From the NCBI GenBank assembly GCA_001829315.1, contig MIAY01000025.1:124928-188927 (forward strand): a stretch of 64,000 nucleotides of DNA, written 5' to 3'. The position numbers were made by a program, and so were the translations under genes. The notes beneath the pieces were generated by a model. The model made no database searches. It was not told the origin of the DNA and worked only from the letters and a program-made list of their open reading frames with translations. Source of the stretch: Spirochaetes bacterium GWE1_32_154 (GTDB lineage Bacteria; Spirochaetota; GWE2-31-10). This document shows positions 8,175 to 18,287 of the stretch, piece after piece (the first letter of the stretch is position 1; every line of letters starts with the position of its first letter).

Positions 8175-9572
8175 ATGCGTAAGGGGAACTCCGTGCCCTC
8201 CAGCAACGCGGGTGTCTCTGTGGTGGAAATTATTCTAAGGATTCTGAGAAGAGTTACTCGTAAGGGGGATTATATCAGATTTATAATACTCATAGCATGT
8301 ATATTCACGATTTTTTCATGTGCAACTAAAGTTGAAATGGTAGAAAGAAAAAATCAAACCAGGATTGCGAGAGTCTTTTCAAATTTTGAAAGTGAGTTTA
8401 AATTTAACGGTTCGGTTTTAATCTATTTTAATGATAAAATAATTATTAACAAAAGTTACGGTTATGCAGATGAAGAATTCGGTATTAAAAACATCACCGA
8501 AACGAAATTTATGATTGGTTCTTATACAAAACAGTTTACTGCAGCAGCCATTATGTTGCTTGATGAAGAAGGTAAACTCAGTATTGAAGATAGTTTAAAT
8601 CTTTATATTCCTGATTTTCCGATTGGCCGTTCGATAAAAATAAAGCATCTTCTCAATCACACTTCCGGGTTGCCAAGAGAAGCCGATTATCGCTTTATTA
8701 TTAACACAATTCCGGAATCGTATGTGAATGAAAATATACTACCTGTCATAACTGATGAAGCTATACTTCAGGATTTTTTCGGGAAATATGAATTGCGTAA
8801 AGGGGTGTATGTATTAAAAAAAACAGTAAGTGAGACTGAGGCGTTTAATCTTGCATACCTTCTTTTTTCATTGGGGTTTGATTTTGACGATAAAACAGAT
8901 TCAATAACCAAAGGTGTTTTAAAAACAGTAAAAAATTTTAAATTACGAAGAATAAATCCCGGTATAAATTATCGTTACAGTAATCTTGGATATATGATTT
9001 TAGGTTTGATTATTGAAAAAGCATCCGGTATCAGATACGAGGATTTTATCACTTCAAGGATATTTTATCCATTAAATATGGTGCGTTCGGGGTTTAATTT
9101 TGACCCTGCAAATTCAACCGGGTTTGCCCAGGCGTGGTATCAGAATGAGAACGGTAAACGGCATAAAATTACGAAACGAGTCAATGGTTATTTATGGCCC
9201 GGTTCGGCAGGAATGTTGTATTCAACGGTCAATGATATAAATATATGGCTTAATGGAATTTCTTTTATACTCAAAGAAACATCGATAAAAAAAATGTACG
9301 AAGGGTATGTTAATTCAAATGTGCTTGATTCAAAATACGGGTACGGTTACTTTATAAGTCGCAGAAAAATTAAAGGAACTGACAGATTATCAGTCTGGCA
9401 TGACGGCAGAATCTATAATTACCGCTCGCTGGTTTCTGTTTTTCCCGATGATAATCTTCGGGTTATCATTCTTTCAAACAGTTTGAATAATAACAGTATC
9501 TATTACTGGCCTTATATTATTGCAGACATTCTTTTAAACATTTCTGAAAACGAGGAAGAAAATGAAATGTAG
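8175..9572 (+). CDS. Lipoprotein serine hydrolase of the class C beta-lactamase/PBP-like family
   Basis: 'MIGSYTKQFTAAAIMLL' (SxxK), 'INYRYSNLGYMILGLIIEKASG' (YxN), lipobox 'FTIFSCATK'. Signal peptide interrupted by an 81-bp in-frame insertion. Confidence 0.85.
   Translation: MRKGNSVPSSNAGVSVVEIILRILRRVTRKGDYIRFIILIACIFTIFSCATKVEMVERKNQTRIARVFSNFESEFKFNGSVLIYFNDKIIINKSYGYADEEFGIKNITETKFMIGSYTKQFTAAAIMLLDEEGKLSIEDSLNLYIPDFPIGRSIKIKHLLNHTSGLPREADYRFIINTIPESYVNENILPVITDEAILQDFFGKYELRKGVYVLKKTVSETEAFNLAYLLFSLGFDFDDKTDSITKGVLKTVKNFKLRRINPGINYRYSNLGYMILGLIIEKASGIRYEDFITSRIFYPLNMVRSGFNFDPANSTGFAQAWYQNENGKRHKITKRVNGYLWPGSAGMLYSTVNDINIWLNGISFILKETSIKKMYEGYVNSNVLDSKYGYGYFISRRKIKGTDRLSVWHDGRIYNYRSLVSVFPDDNLRVIILSNSLNNNSIYYWPYIIADILLNISENEEENEM
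8178..8267. repeat. 72-bp GC-rich insert bounded by 9-bp direct repeats CGTAAGGGG
   Basis: CGTAAGGGG at 8178-8186 and 8259-8267; removing 81 bp leaves MRKGDYIRFIILIACIFTIFSC. Confidence 0.7.
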
Positions 9573-10155
9573 TCGTTGCGGGATGGAATATGGGGTTGTG
9601 CATAATTACTGTAATAATTGCGGAATGAAATTAAAAAGAACCGGGAAAATTAAGTTTTTTAATGGTTACAGGAAATATGAATATCTTTTGTTGTTGAAAA
9701 ATATACCGGGCTTTAAAGTGTATATACTTTTGTTGTTTTCTATAGTATTTTCTTTTTTTACAGGCTGGTTCTGTGCGGAATATGGCGCAGGTAGTTTGTT
9801 TTTGAACAGACTGTCTTTCTTTTTGTATATTACAGGATCATTGTTACTTCTTGCATGGTTTATTCTTAGGTATTCTGTTGTGTATAAACTTCTTTACCAG
9901 TCGAAAACCAATGATGCTGTTAATCCTGCGTTGACCGTTTTTTTATTGATGGTACCATTTTTCGGGTTTGTATGGCATTTTCTCGTATATTTTAAATGGA
10001 GTTTACGCGAATTAGAACATCATGACCCGTTTGTATTTTTTTTGTACTCATTATTAAATGTACTGATTTTTATACCCGGCTTTTCAATATATTTTTTTCT
10101 TCCTTATATAGTCGCGGATATATATGTTCACAAAATTATTTATAGTAGAATCTAA
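9562..10155 (+). CDS. Zinc-ribbon membrane protein, unknown function
   Basis: 'MKCSRCGMEYGVVHNYCNNCGMKL' N-terminal CxxC pairs followed by TM segments; overlaps the upstream gene end. Confidence 0.7.
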   Translation: MKCSRCGMEYGVVHNYCNNCGMKLKRTGKIKFFNGYRKYEYLLLLKNIPGFKVYILLLFSIVFSFFTGWFCAEYGAGSLFLNRLSFFLYITGSLLLLAWFILRYSVVYKLLYQSKTNDAVNPALTVFLLMVPFFGFVWHFLVYFKWSLRELEHHDPFVFFLYSLLNVLIFIPGFSIYFFLPYIVADIYVHKIIYSRI

Positions 10156-10164
10156 GAGGTTTTA

Positions 10165-10944
10165 ATGGAATATTTAATTGGATATAGACAGTGGTTCAAT
10201 TCATATACTAGTGAATTATTAAAAGATTTACAGTATAAACCTGACAATTTTCACTTGAAAATTGTTCATACTGACCGGGTTATTGAAAACACCATCCTGA
10301 TTTCAGAGTCATTGAAGTTAAATGATTTTGCACATAAATCGGCAGTTCTTTCTGCATTATTTCATGATATCGGACGATTTAATCAATATTGCAGATTCGG
10401 CACATTCAAAGATGAAATCTCTTTAGATCACGGGAATTATGGGGCTGAAATACTTAAAGAATTTACTGTTTTAGATGATTTATCTTCTCAGATGAATGAG
10501 GTGATTAATAATACAATTATTAATCATAATAAACATATAATGCCGGATAATTTGTCTGATGAAAATACTGTTATTTTGAAAATAATTAGAGATGCTGATA
10601 AAATAGATATTTTTAGAATTATTTCAGAACAAAATAAAATGGAACAATCGGATCGGACCGTTATGCTTGATTTAGACCGGAATCATGCTGTTTCAGAGTC
10701 GGTTTATAAGCAGGTAATGAAAGGAGAAAATGTAAAATATAGTGAACTCAAATCATTCGATGATTTTAAAGCACTCCAGTTGGGGTGGGTTTATGATATT
10801 AACTATCCAATATCGTTTAAAATAATACAACAACATAATTATCTCGAAAATATTTATAAAAGCATGGCACAAAACAAATATTCTGATGATATTTATTATT
10901 CTGTAAAAAACTATGTAGAATCCCGTCTTAAAGATAATCAATAA
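10165..10944 (+). CDS. HD-domain phosphohydrolase
   Basis: '[32 protein letters not shown]', 'NHNKH', '[12 protein letters not shown]'. Confidence 0.85.
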   Translation: MEYLIGYRQWFNSYTSELLKDLQYKPDNFHLKIVHTDRVIENTILISESLKLNDFAHKSAVLSALFHDIGRFNQYCRFGTFKDEISLDHGNYGAEILKEFTVLDDLSSQMNEVINNTIINHNKHIMPDNLSDENTVILKIIRDADKIDIFRIISEQNKMEQSDRTVMLDLDRNHAVSESVYKQVMKGENVKYSELKSFDDFKALQLGWVYDINYPISFKIIQQHNYLENIYKSMAQNKYSDDIYYSVKNYVESRLKDNQ

Positions 10945-11020
10945 ATTTGTCGAAAATCTAAACGTAAATTGCAACGGGATATTGAACCTTATTTGTGTAA
11001 ATAATTCGTATGGAGTACCT

Positions 11021-12859
11021 ATGAAATTCAGAATGAAAATATTACTTTTAAATATTCTAACAATGGCAACGTTGTTAACTATGGTTTATGTAGTAATATT
11101 TGTTAGTTTTAAACAGTCTTATACGAAGAAAATTACAATCTTTGAAGAAGAGTTATATAATTCAAAAAAAGTGTATTTACAGGATTTATTGTCCTTCACC
11201 AATGTAACATTGATGAATTTATATTCAGAAGCAATTTTTGAAAGCAATGAATATAATTCTCAGACAGAAAAAAATAAAGTGATGAATCGATATAAAAATC
11301 AGGCTATACAATTGATGTCTTCAATTCGACATAGTGCCGGAACAGGTTATTTTATTGGAGTCAGTTTTGATGATGATGAGAACCCTTATTACGCTTTTAA
11401 TGGTCTTGATGAGAAACAAAATGGTACAAAAATTGTGAAAACTTCTCAATATATGAAAGAGGTTTTAGCAGGTGGCAGGCCAAAATCAGGTGTTTCAGCA
11501 AAAACCGGTGTAATAATTGAATCGGTAGAGAAAAACCCTGTAACAAAGCAGGAAGAAACAAAGTATTCATCGATGATTTATTTCAGACAGTGGAACTGGA
11601 TTGTTGTCACCGGTTTTTTCTCAAATGAACTTGAAAATAAAGTTGCTGTATTGCGGGATCAATTATTGTATGATCAGTTTATTATTATACTTATAATAAC
11701 AATTTTATCAATTTTAATAATGGTGATACTTTCAGGTATATTGGTTGTTGTTTCCGGCCGGTTGATTAAACCTCTAAGTGATATTTCAGATCATGCTTTA
11801 TTTGTATCTGAAGGAAATTTAATGCAATATAATAAAGTGTATAATAATAAAAGCAAAGATGAAATTGCAAAACTGATATTCAGTTTCAACAGGTTAATAG
11901 CTAATTTTACCGATAGTGCCAGGGGAATGAGTGATATTGCCGGGCATCTTGAAGTTCTTGTTAATAAAAATAATGCAATGTCTGATACACTTTCTGAAAT
12001 TACTTCTCTTGAAGCATCTTCAATTGAGCAGATTTCTGCAAGTTTGGAGCAATCATCAACATCAATTAAGCATATTTCCGAAAGTGCAAATAGCGGGGCA
12101 ATGCGGTTAGGTGAAAATGGTAAAATCGCAGAAAATGGTTCTATATTTATTGATCAGATAACAAAAAGTATAGAAAATATATCAAAACATTCATCAATAA
12201 TTGAAAAATCAATCGATCAGATTTTTGGTATTGCTGAACAAACAAACCTTCTTGCACTTAATGCTTCAATAGAAGCTGTAAAAGCCGGGGATAGGGGGAA
12301 AGGGTTTTCTGTTGTCTCTGATGAAATTAGAAAATTAGCAGATAAATCTAAAACAATTGCAAATAGCGTTAATGAGAGCATTGAAGAAAATGCAATTATT
12401 GTCAAAGATGCAAAAGAACTTATTGTAAAATCCGAGAAAACATTTAAATCAATAATTGAAGGTACAATACACTCTAAAAATATTATATCAGAAATTGCAT
12501 CGGCTATACACCAGCAGGCAGTTGGCGGTAGTGAGATGATGCAGAGTGCTTCAAATATATTTGAAGCATCACAGAAAATGGTTTCTATAGCAGAAACAAG
12601 TCGTAAAAATAGCCGGACAATTGAAAAAGCGTTTAATGATTTAATTGATATTATCAGGCTTTTCAAATTTGAAAGAGATCAGGATAAGGATTGGAATACA
12701 GTTAAATCAAATAAATTTAAACCGGTACTTGATAAAGAAGATTATTCGTATGATGATCATATTTTAAATAGTCATAAAAATATTATAAGTAAAGATGAGC
12801 ATATGTCTTATTCGGATAATGATCATGAGGACGTTGAAGAACTGGAAGATTTTGCATAA
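11021..12859 (+). CDS. Methyl-accepting chemotaxis protein with Cache-type sensor
   Basis: '[22 protein letters not shown]' sCache-like; HAMP; '[41 protein letters not shown]'. Start at internal ATG 11021. Confidence 0.93.
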   Translation: MKFRMKILLLNILTMATLLTMVYVVIFVSFKQSYTKKITIFEEELYNSKKVYLQDLLSFTNVTLMNLYSEAIFESNEYNSQTEKNKVMNRYKNQAIQLMSSIRHSAGTGYFIGVSFDDDENPYYAFNGLDEKQNGTKIVKTSQYMKEVLAGGRPKSGVSAKTGVIIESVEKNPVTKQEETKYSSMIYFRQWNWIVVTGFFSNELENKVAVLRDQLLYDQFIIILIITILSILIMVILSGILVVVSGRLIKPLSDISDHALFVSEGNLMQYNKVYNNKSKDEIAKLIFSFNRLIANFTDSARGMSDIAGHLEVLVNKNNAMSDTLSEITSLEASSIEQISASLEQSSTSIKHISESANSGAMRLGENGKIAENGSIFIDQITKSIENISKHSSIIEKSIDQIFGIAEQTNLLALNASIEAVKAGDRGKGFSVVSDEIRKLADKSKTIANSVNESIEENAIIVKDAKELIVKSEKTFKSIIEGTIHSKNIISEIASAIHQQAVGGSEMMQSASNIFEASQKMVSIAETSRKNSRTIEKAFNDLIDIIRLFKFERDQDKDWNTVKSNKFKPVLDKEDYSYDDHILNSHKNIISKDEHMSYSDNDHEDVEELEDFA

Positions 12860-12963
12860 ATTGAGTTCTAAAGAGGCTTCTGGAAAATATTTTGTAAAAA
12901 TCTTGATTTGTCATTAAAAAAAAGTTAATTTGTCTGGTACAATATAAATATTAGGAGCAAATA

Positions 12964-14943
12964 GTGAGTGATAATAGAGGGGACAACAAAAATAATAATC
13001 AGGTTCAACCGCCTAACGCTAAGAGACTGTTTTTCTTTATGCTGATTTTATCAGCAGTGTTAGTTTTTTTGTGGTTCTATAAAGGTATAGATGATAAAGA
13101 ACAGGTAACGTATAATGTATTTCTTGAATTTGTGAAAACGGGTAGAATATTTACCGATAAAGAAAACCCTCTTATCATTTTTGATACAAATAAAATTACA
13201 GGTAAATATAAGGATCGTGATACAACAAAAAGTTTTCAGACGTCTATACCGCCTATTTTTGATAAAGGTGATTTGTATACACTACTGACAGAGTCCGAGT
13301 ATAAATTTACTTTTAAAGGTGCAACAGAACAAAATCCTATGTTGTCTGTTATTCTTTTAAACCTTCTGCCAATTGGTATTTTATTCGTTATGATATGGTT
13401 TATGTTTAAACAGTTTCAAGGCGGAGGCAATAAAGCTTTTTCATTTGGTAAATCGAAAGCCCGTAAATTTGAGTCGAAAGACAAAATTACCTTTGCAAAT
13501 GTAGCCGGTGTTGATGAAGCAAAAGAAGAACTTCAGGAAGTTGTTGAGTTTTTAAAAGATCCGACAAAATTTACCCGGATAGGTGCAAAAATACCTAAGG
13601 GCGTTTTATTGGTTGGTCCTCCCGGAACTGGAAAGACATTGTTATCCCGTGCGGTTGCCGGAGAAGCCGGAGTCAGTTTTTTCTACATGTCAGGTTCTGA
13701 TTTCGTAGAAATGTTTGTTGGTGTCGGTGCATCACGGGTTCGTGATTTATTTGAGCAGGGTAGAAAATCAGCTCCTTGTATTTTATTTATCGATGAGTTG
13801 GATGCAGTCGGAAGAACCAGAGGTGCCGGATATGGTGGCGGACATGATGAACGTGAACAGACTCTTAATCAGTTGCTTGTCGAAATGGATGGTTTTGATC
13901 CGACATTAGGGGTTATATTAATTGCTGCGACAAATAGAGCGGATGTACTGGATCCTGCACTATTACGACCGGGCAGATTTGACAGACAGGTTGTTGTTGA
14001 TAATCCTGATGTGAAGGGAAGAGAAGAAATTCTAAAAATCCACATGAAAAATATATCATTATCAAAGAAAATAGATGTTCAGAAAATTGCACGGGCGACT
14101 CCCGGTTTTTCCGGTGCTGACCTTGCAAACCTTGTTAATGAAGCTGCCTTACTTGCTGCGAGATTTAATAAATCAAGAGTAACGATGCATGAGTTTGAAG
14201 AAGCACGTGATAAGGTTATGATGGGCGTTGCACGAAAATCGAAAGTTATTACACCGAAAGATAAGAGAATTACATCATATCATGAGTCAGGACATGCTTT
14301 ACTTACAATTTTATCCGAGCATGCGGATTCTCTTCATAAAGTGTCTGTAATTCCAAGAGGAATGGCAGCCGGTGTTACATTCAGTCTTCCGGCTGATGAT
14401 CATCATGTATCTAAGAGTAAATTGCTTGATCAAATCTCAATTTTAATGGGTGGTAGAGCCGCTGAAGAACTGGTTATCGGTGATATTTGTACCGGTGCGG
14501 TTAATGATATCAATGTTGCTACTGATCTGGCACGAAAAATGGTTACTCAATGGGGTATGAGTCTTGATATCGGCCCGATTGCGTATGGTCAGAAAGATGA
14601 GCCGATTTTCATCGGTAAAGAAATTGCAACTCATAAAGATTATTCTGATAAAACTGCAGAACAGGTTGATGCGGAAATAAAGAAAATTATATTCGGTCAA
14701 TACAATAATGCACGATCATTACTTGAACAACATAAAGAAAAGCTCGTGTTATTAGCTGAGACGCTATATGAAAAAGAAACAATGGATGCTGAAGAAATCT
14801 ATCAGTTACTCGATATTACTCCGATTACTTATAATCCTGAGTTTGCATTAAAAGATGATGGAACTGACGACGAAGAAGATATGCCGGTTACTGAAAAACC
14901 TTTGGAACCTGGTAAAAAAGAAGCAGATAAAGAGGGTCAATAA
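12964..14943 (+). CDS. ftsH: ATP-dependent zinc metalloprotease FtsH
   Basis: '[23 protein letters not shown]', '[15 protein letters not shown]', '[20 protein letters not shown]', 'HESGH' zinc motif. Confidence 0.97.
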   Translation: MSDNRGDNKNNNQVQPPNAKRLFFFMLILSAVLVFLWFYKGIDDKEQVTYNVFLEFVKTGRIFTDKENPLIIFDTNKITGKYKDRDTTKSFQTSIPPIFDKGDLYTLLTESEYKFTFKGATEQNPMLSVILLNLLPIGILFVMIWFMFKQFQGGGNKAFSFGKSKARKFESKDKITFANVAGVDEAKEELQEVVEFLKDPTKFTRIGAKIPKGVLLVGPPGTGKTLLSRAVAGEAGVSFFYMSGSDFVEMFVGVGASRVRDLFEQGRKSAPCILFIDELDAVGRTRGAGYGGGHDEREQTLNQLLVEMDGFDPTLGVILIAATNRADVLDPALLRPGRFDRQVVVDNPDVKGREEILKIHMKNISLSKKIDVQKIARATPGFSGADLANLVNEAALLAARFNKSRVTMHEFEEARDKVMMGVARKSKVITPKDKRITSYHESGHALLTILSEHADSLHKVSVIPRGMAAGVTFSLPADDHHVSKSKLLDQISILMGGRAAEELVIGDICTGAVNDINVATDLARKMVTQWGMSLDIGPIAYGQKDEPIFIGKEIATHKDYSDKTAEQVDAEIKKIIFGQYNNARSLLEQHKEKLVLLAETLYEKETMDAEEIYQLLDITPITYNPEFALKDDGTDDEEDMPVTEKPLEPGKKEADKEGQ

Positions 14944-16280
14944 TGTCTTTAAAAGCATCAATATCAGGTATACGGGGTGTTGTCGGTGATTCTCTTACAC
15001 CACAGGTGATTGTTGATTATGCAAGTGCATTTGCATCGCTACTGCCTGAAGGTGACATAATAATCGGAAGAGATTCAAGACCGACGGGCCCTTTTATTAC
15101 ATCGCTCGTTGTTGCTATTTTAAACAGTATGGGAAGAAACGTTGTTGATGTTGGTATTGTGCCGACACCAACAGTGTTGTTTCTTGTCGGGAAAATGAAA
15201 TGTGCTGGTGGTATTGTTATTACAGCAAGTCATAATCCGATTCAATGGAATGCATTAAAACTTGTAAACAGTAAAGGAAGGTTTTTATCTCCTCTTGAAT
15301 TTGATCAGTTAACCCGGCTCTATGAAAAAAAGCAATTTACATATTCTCATTACAATACAATCGGTTCATCTGAAACCAATTATGTTCTGCCTTCAAGTCA
15401 TATTGATACCATTTTGCGATTTGTCGATAAAGAGCTCATTTCATCAAGAAAATTCAAGGTTGCATTAGATACCGTCAATGGTGCCGGTGGTCCGATGGCA
15501 GTTGATTTATTAAAACAATTAGGTTGTGAGGTCATAGAGTTAAATACAGAACCAACCGGCATATTTGCACATCCGCCTGAACCGACACCTGAAAATCTGC
15601 AATGTTTATCAGATGGTGTTTCTGCGAGTAAAGCACATATCGGGTTTGCACTTGACCCGGATGGAGACAGGTTAGTGATTTGCGGAAGCGATGGGGTGGT
15701 TCTTTCTGAAGAATATACATTAGCGTTGTCGATTAATCATTATCTCAATTCAAGAGGGCCGTCTGATGTTGTCATTAATTTGAGTACATCACGATTATCA
15801 ATAGATGCTGCTGAAAAATATGGTTGTACTGTGATAAAAGTGCCAACCGGTGAGATTCATGTTACAGAAGCTTTATTTAAAACCGGTTCAAAAATCGGCG
15901 GTGAAGGTAATGGTGGTGTGATAATCCCTGAAGTTAACTCATGCAGAGATGCATTACTTGGCATGGCATTGATACTTGAATCGCTTTCAAAAGGTGAGGA
16001 TAAAGTTGAAGTTGTCGCATCCGGTATGAAAAAATACACATTAATTAAAGAAAAGGTGGAAACATCTGTTTTTGATATGGAATCAACATTAGAAAAACTT
16101 AAAAAGAAGTATTCTGATTGTACCTATAACACAGAAGATGGTTTACGTATTGATTTTAATGATAAATGGGTGTTAATCAGAAAGAGTAATACAGAGCCGA
16201 TTGTGAGAGTTTTTGCCGAAGCAGTCGGTTTTGAAGCTGCCGGAAAGTTACTTTCAGAAATTAAGGAAGCTGCATTTTAA
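14943..16280 (+). CDS. Phosphoglucosamine mutase / phosphomannomutase family
   Basis: 'GGIVITASHNPIQWNALK', 'FALDPDGDRL', 'GEGNGGVI', 'RKSNTEPIVRVFAE'. Confidence 0.92.
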   Translation: MSLKASISGIRGVVGDSLTPQVIVDYASAFASLLPEGDIIIGRDSRPTGPFITSLVVAILNSMGRNVVDVGIVPTPTVLFLVGKMKCAGGIVITASHNPIQWNALKLVNSKGRFLSPLEFDQLTRLYEKKQFTYSHYNTIGSSETNYVLPSSHIDTILRFVDKELISSRKFKVALDTVNGAGGPMAVDLLKQLGCEVIELNTEPTGIFAHPPEPTPENLQCLSDGVSASKAHIGFALDPDGDRLVICGSDGVVLSEEYTLALSINHYLNSRGPSDVVINLSTSRLSIDAAEKYGCTVIKVPTGEIHVTEALFKTGSKIGGEGNGGVIIPEVNSCRDALLGMALILESLSKGEDKVEVVASGMKKYTLIKEKVETSVFDMESTLEKLKKKYSDCTYNTEDGLRIDFNDKWVLIRKSNTEPIVRVFAEAVGFEAAGKLLSEIKEAAF

Positions 16281-16309
16281 TTTCCTGGCGAGAGACCCTG
16301 GAGGGGACT

Positions 16310-18241
16310 ATGGGATGGTTTTTTAATAAGTTTCTGCTGTTTTGCTTTGTTTTCTTTTCATTATCATCAGTTTATTCAGAAAACGACGAAATAAGTAAAA
16401 ATTATTTAAGAAGGGCGTTAGTAACTGTTGATACCGATGTTCGATTGGCTAATGATTTTCTTAATAAAGCAGGTGACTATTCAAAAAACTTTCCCGAATA
16501 TTATTACGGACGATATCTGATACATCGTAAAAATAATGATGCATCCAAAAACGTTTTTTTTGCTGAAAAAATGCTTGAAACTGTTTCTCAGGGGTTTATT
16601 TTGAGTGTATTTGATGTATATAGAACTGCTGCATTAATCTATACCGAACAAAGATATTATCAAAAGGCTCAAGAAGTTTATAAAAAGGTTTTTAAAAATA
16701 ATCAGGGCGTTACGCTCAATGATAGCAATAATTATTTAGATATGCTTTTTAATGGTGATTTAACCAGTGATATTCCTGAAGCGATTGAAAATGCTCAGAA
16801 ATTAATGTCGGGAAGTAATCTTACTTATTTTAAAGCATTGTATTCTTTGCGTTTCGATGATCATACATGGGGGAATCCTCAATTACTAATAAATACTCTT
16901 AAATCCGATAATTATTCACCGAAAAAGATTGCATATCTTGAGTCCTATACCGCAAAAACAGAGGATTCAATAATTACTTTGTTAAATCTGTTGCAAAATA
17001 GTTCCTTTAGTAAAGAGTATACTAAAAATACTGTATATAACTGTATGAAATTTAATGATAATCTTTCACTTGAGAATTTTGAACGCTCATTTAGAATATA
17101 TCTTGCGAATGAAGGTAATCGGGATTTTAGAACAATAAGCCTTATTGAAAATTCACTTTTTAAAACATTGTGTGAAACTCAAGCTGATCTATCATCAGAT
17201 GTTTTGCATTATACGGGTGAGCGAATTTCCGATACCGATTCAAACGGTAGTGCGGAAATTGTGTATACTTTTAAAGAAGGTGTAATTATAAAAAAAATAT
17301 TTGATCCTAATCAGGATGGTCTTTTTGAATTTGTATATGTTTACCAGGATGATGGCAGAATTAATCGCATAACGAGAAGAATTAGTGATGGTTCTACAAT
17401 TCAATATTTATATAATTTGAAAGATTCAACACTTAATTATGTGTATAATTATGAGAATGATGTGAAAAAGTCTGGGTTTATTATTGAAACAGGCAATGTG
17501 CCTTTTGTAGAAGGTGTTATACCGGATGAAGAATTTTTAAAAAAAGTTTGTATAAATGAAGAGTTGTATACAAATGGTGTGACCCGAAATAAATATTATA
17601 ATGGAGAATTGGTTTATTCAATAATTGACAGGGACAATGATGGTTATTTTGAATATAAACAAATATTTGAAAATGGTATATTAATTGAGGGGCATTTGGA
17701 CACAAAATCAAATGGTACGTATGATACATTAGAAGTATATGAGAATGGTGTTATGAAAGCGGTGTATTGTAAATCGGTGCCTTATTATTCGGGGTATGAT
17801 TATAAAGAATTGTCTTTTACTGATAAAACAGAAAAATTCTGGGATGACGACTTTAATAGTTCATTTGAGCTTAAGGTTATTGCACGAAAGAATGGTTTAA
17901 CCGAAACGTATTTTGACTTTAATAATGATTCATTGTATGATTTTGTGCAAACGAAGGATTCCAGGGGAGTTGTAAAGGTTTTTTCAATTAGTGATGACAA
18001 ATGGGTTGAGTATTATACTTTAGTACCGGAAAAAAAATCAAAATTACTCGGTTTTAATGTAGTAAGTGCAAAAATACCTGCAAATCTGATTATACCGGAA
18101 TCAATCAATTTTCTAAACACCAACACCGGTACATTCTATTATAAAAATAAAAAATACCACTTCAGTGATGGAATAATAATTTCTGATGATTTTACCTATC
18201 GGGTTATGAAAAATCGATTTGGTGTTTTTTTATTTGATTGA
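16310..18241 (+). CDS. Secreted protein with TPR-like N-terminus and repeated DxNxDG-type motifs
   Basis: Signal peptide 'FLLFCFVFFSLSSVYS'; DTDSNGSAE, DPNQDGLFE, DRDNDGYFE, DTKSNGTYD, DFNNDSLYD. Confidence 0.65.
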   Translation: MGWFFNKFLLFCFVFFSLSSVYSENDEISKNYLRRALVTVDTDVRLANDFLNKAGDYSKNFPEYYYGRYLIHRKNNDASKNVFFAEKMLETVSQGFILSVFDVYRTAALIYTEQRYYQKAQEVYKKVFKNNQGVTLNDSNNYLDMLFNGDLTSDIPEAIENAQKLMSGSNLTYFKALYSLRFDDHTWGNPQLLINTLKSDNYSPKKIAYLESYTAKTEDSIITLLNLLQNSSFSKEYTKNTVYNCMKFNDNLSLENFERSFRIYLANEGNRDFRTISLIENSLFKTLCETQADLSSDVLHYTGERISDTDSNGSAEIVYTFKEGVIIKKIFDPNQDGLFEFVYVYQDDGRINRITRRISDGSTIQYLYNLKDSTLNYVYNYENDVKKSGFIIETGNVPFVEGVIPDEEFLKKVCINEELYTNGVTRNKYYNGELVYSIIDRDNDGYFEYKQIFENGILIEGHLDTKSNGTYDTLEVYENGVMKAVYCKSVPYYSGYDYKELSFTDKTEKFWDDDFNSSFELKVIARKNGLTETYFDFNNDSLYDFVQTKDSRGVVKVFSISDDKWVEYYTLVPEKKSKLLGFNVVSAKIPANLIIPESINFLNTNTGTFYYKNKKYHFSDGIIISDDFTYRVMKNRFGVFLFD

Positions 18242-18287
18242 TCCAGATTATTTATTGAGTAAACAGGGAATGTAATAAGGAATATAC

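Noticed and set aside
8175-9572. Frameshift or pseudogene status of the beta-lactamase-like gene
   Set aside because: The 81-bp insertion preserves the frame, and SxxK and YxN motifs are intact.
10165-12859. HD-domain protein plus MCP as a signalling module
   Set aside because: No che genes nearby and the HD protein lacks cyclic-dinucleotide (HD-GYP) motifs; adjacency alone is not enough.
12866-12905. AGAGGCTTCTGGAAAATATTTTGTAAAAATCTTG as a possible repeat copy
   Set aside because: Only partial similarity to the repeat arms; cannot separate from chance in AT-rich sequence.
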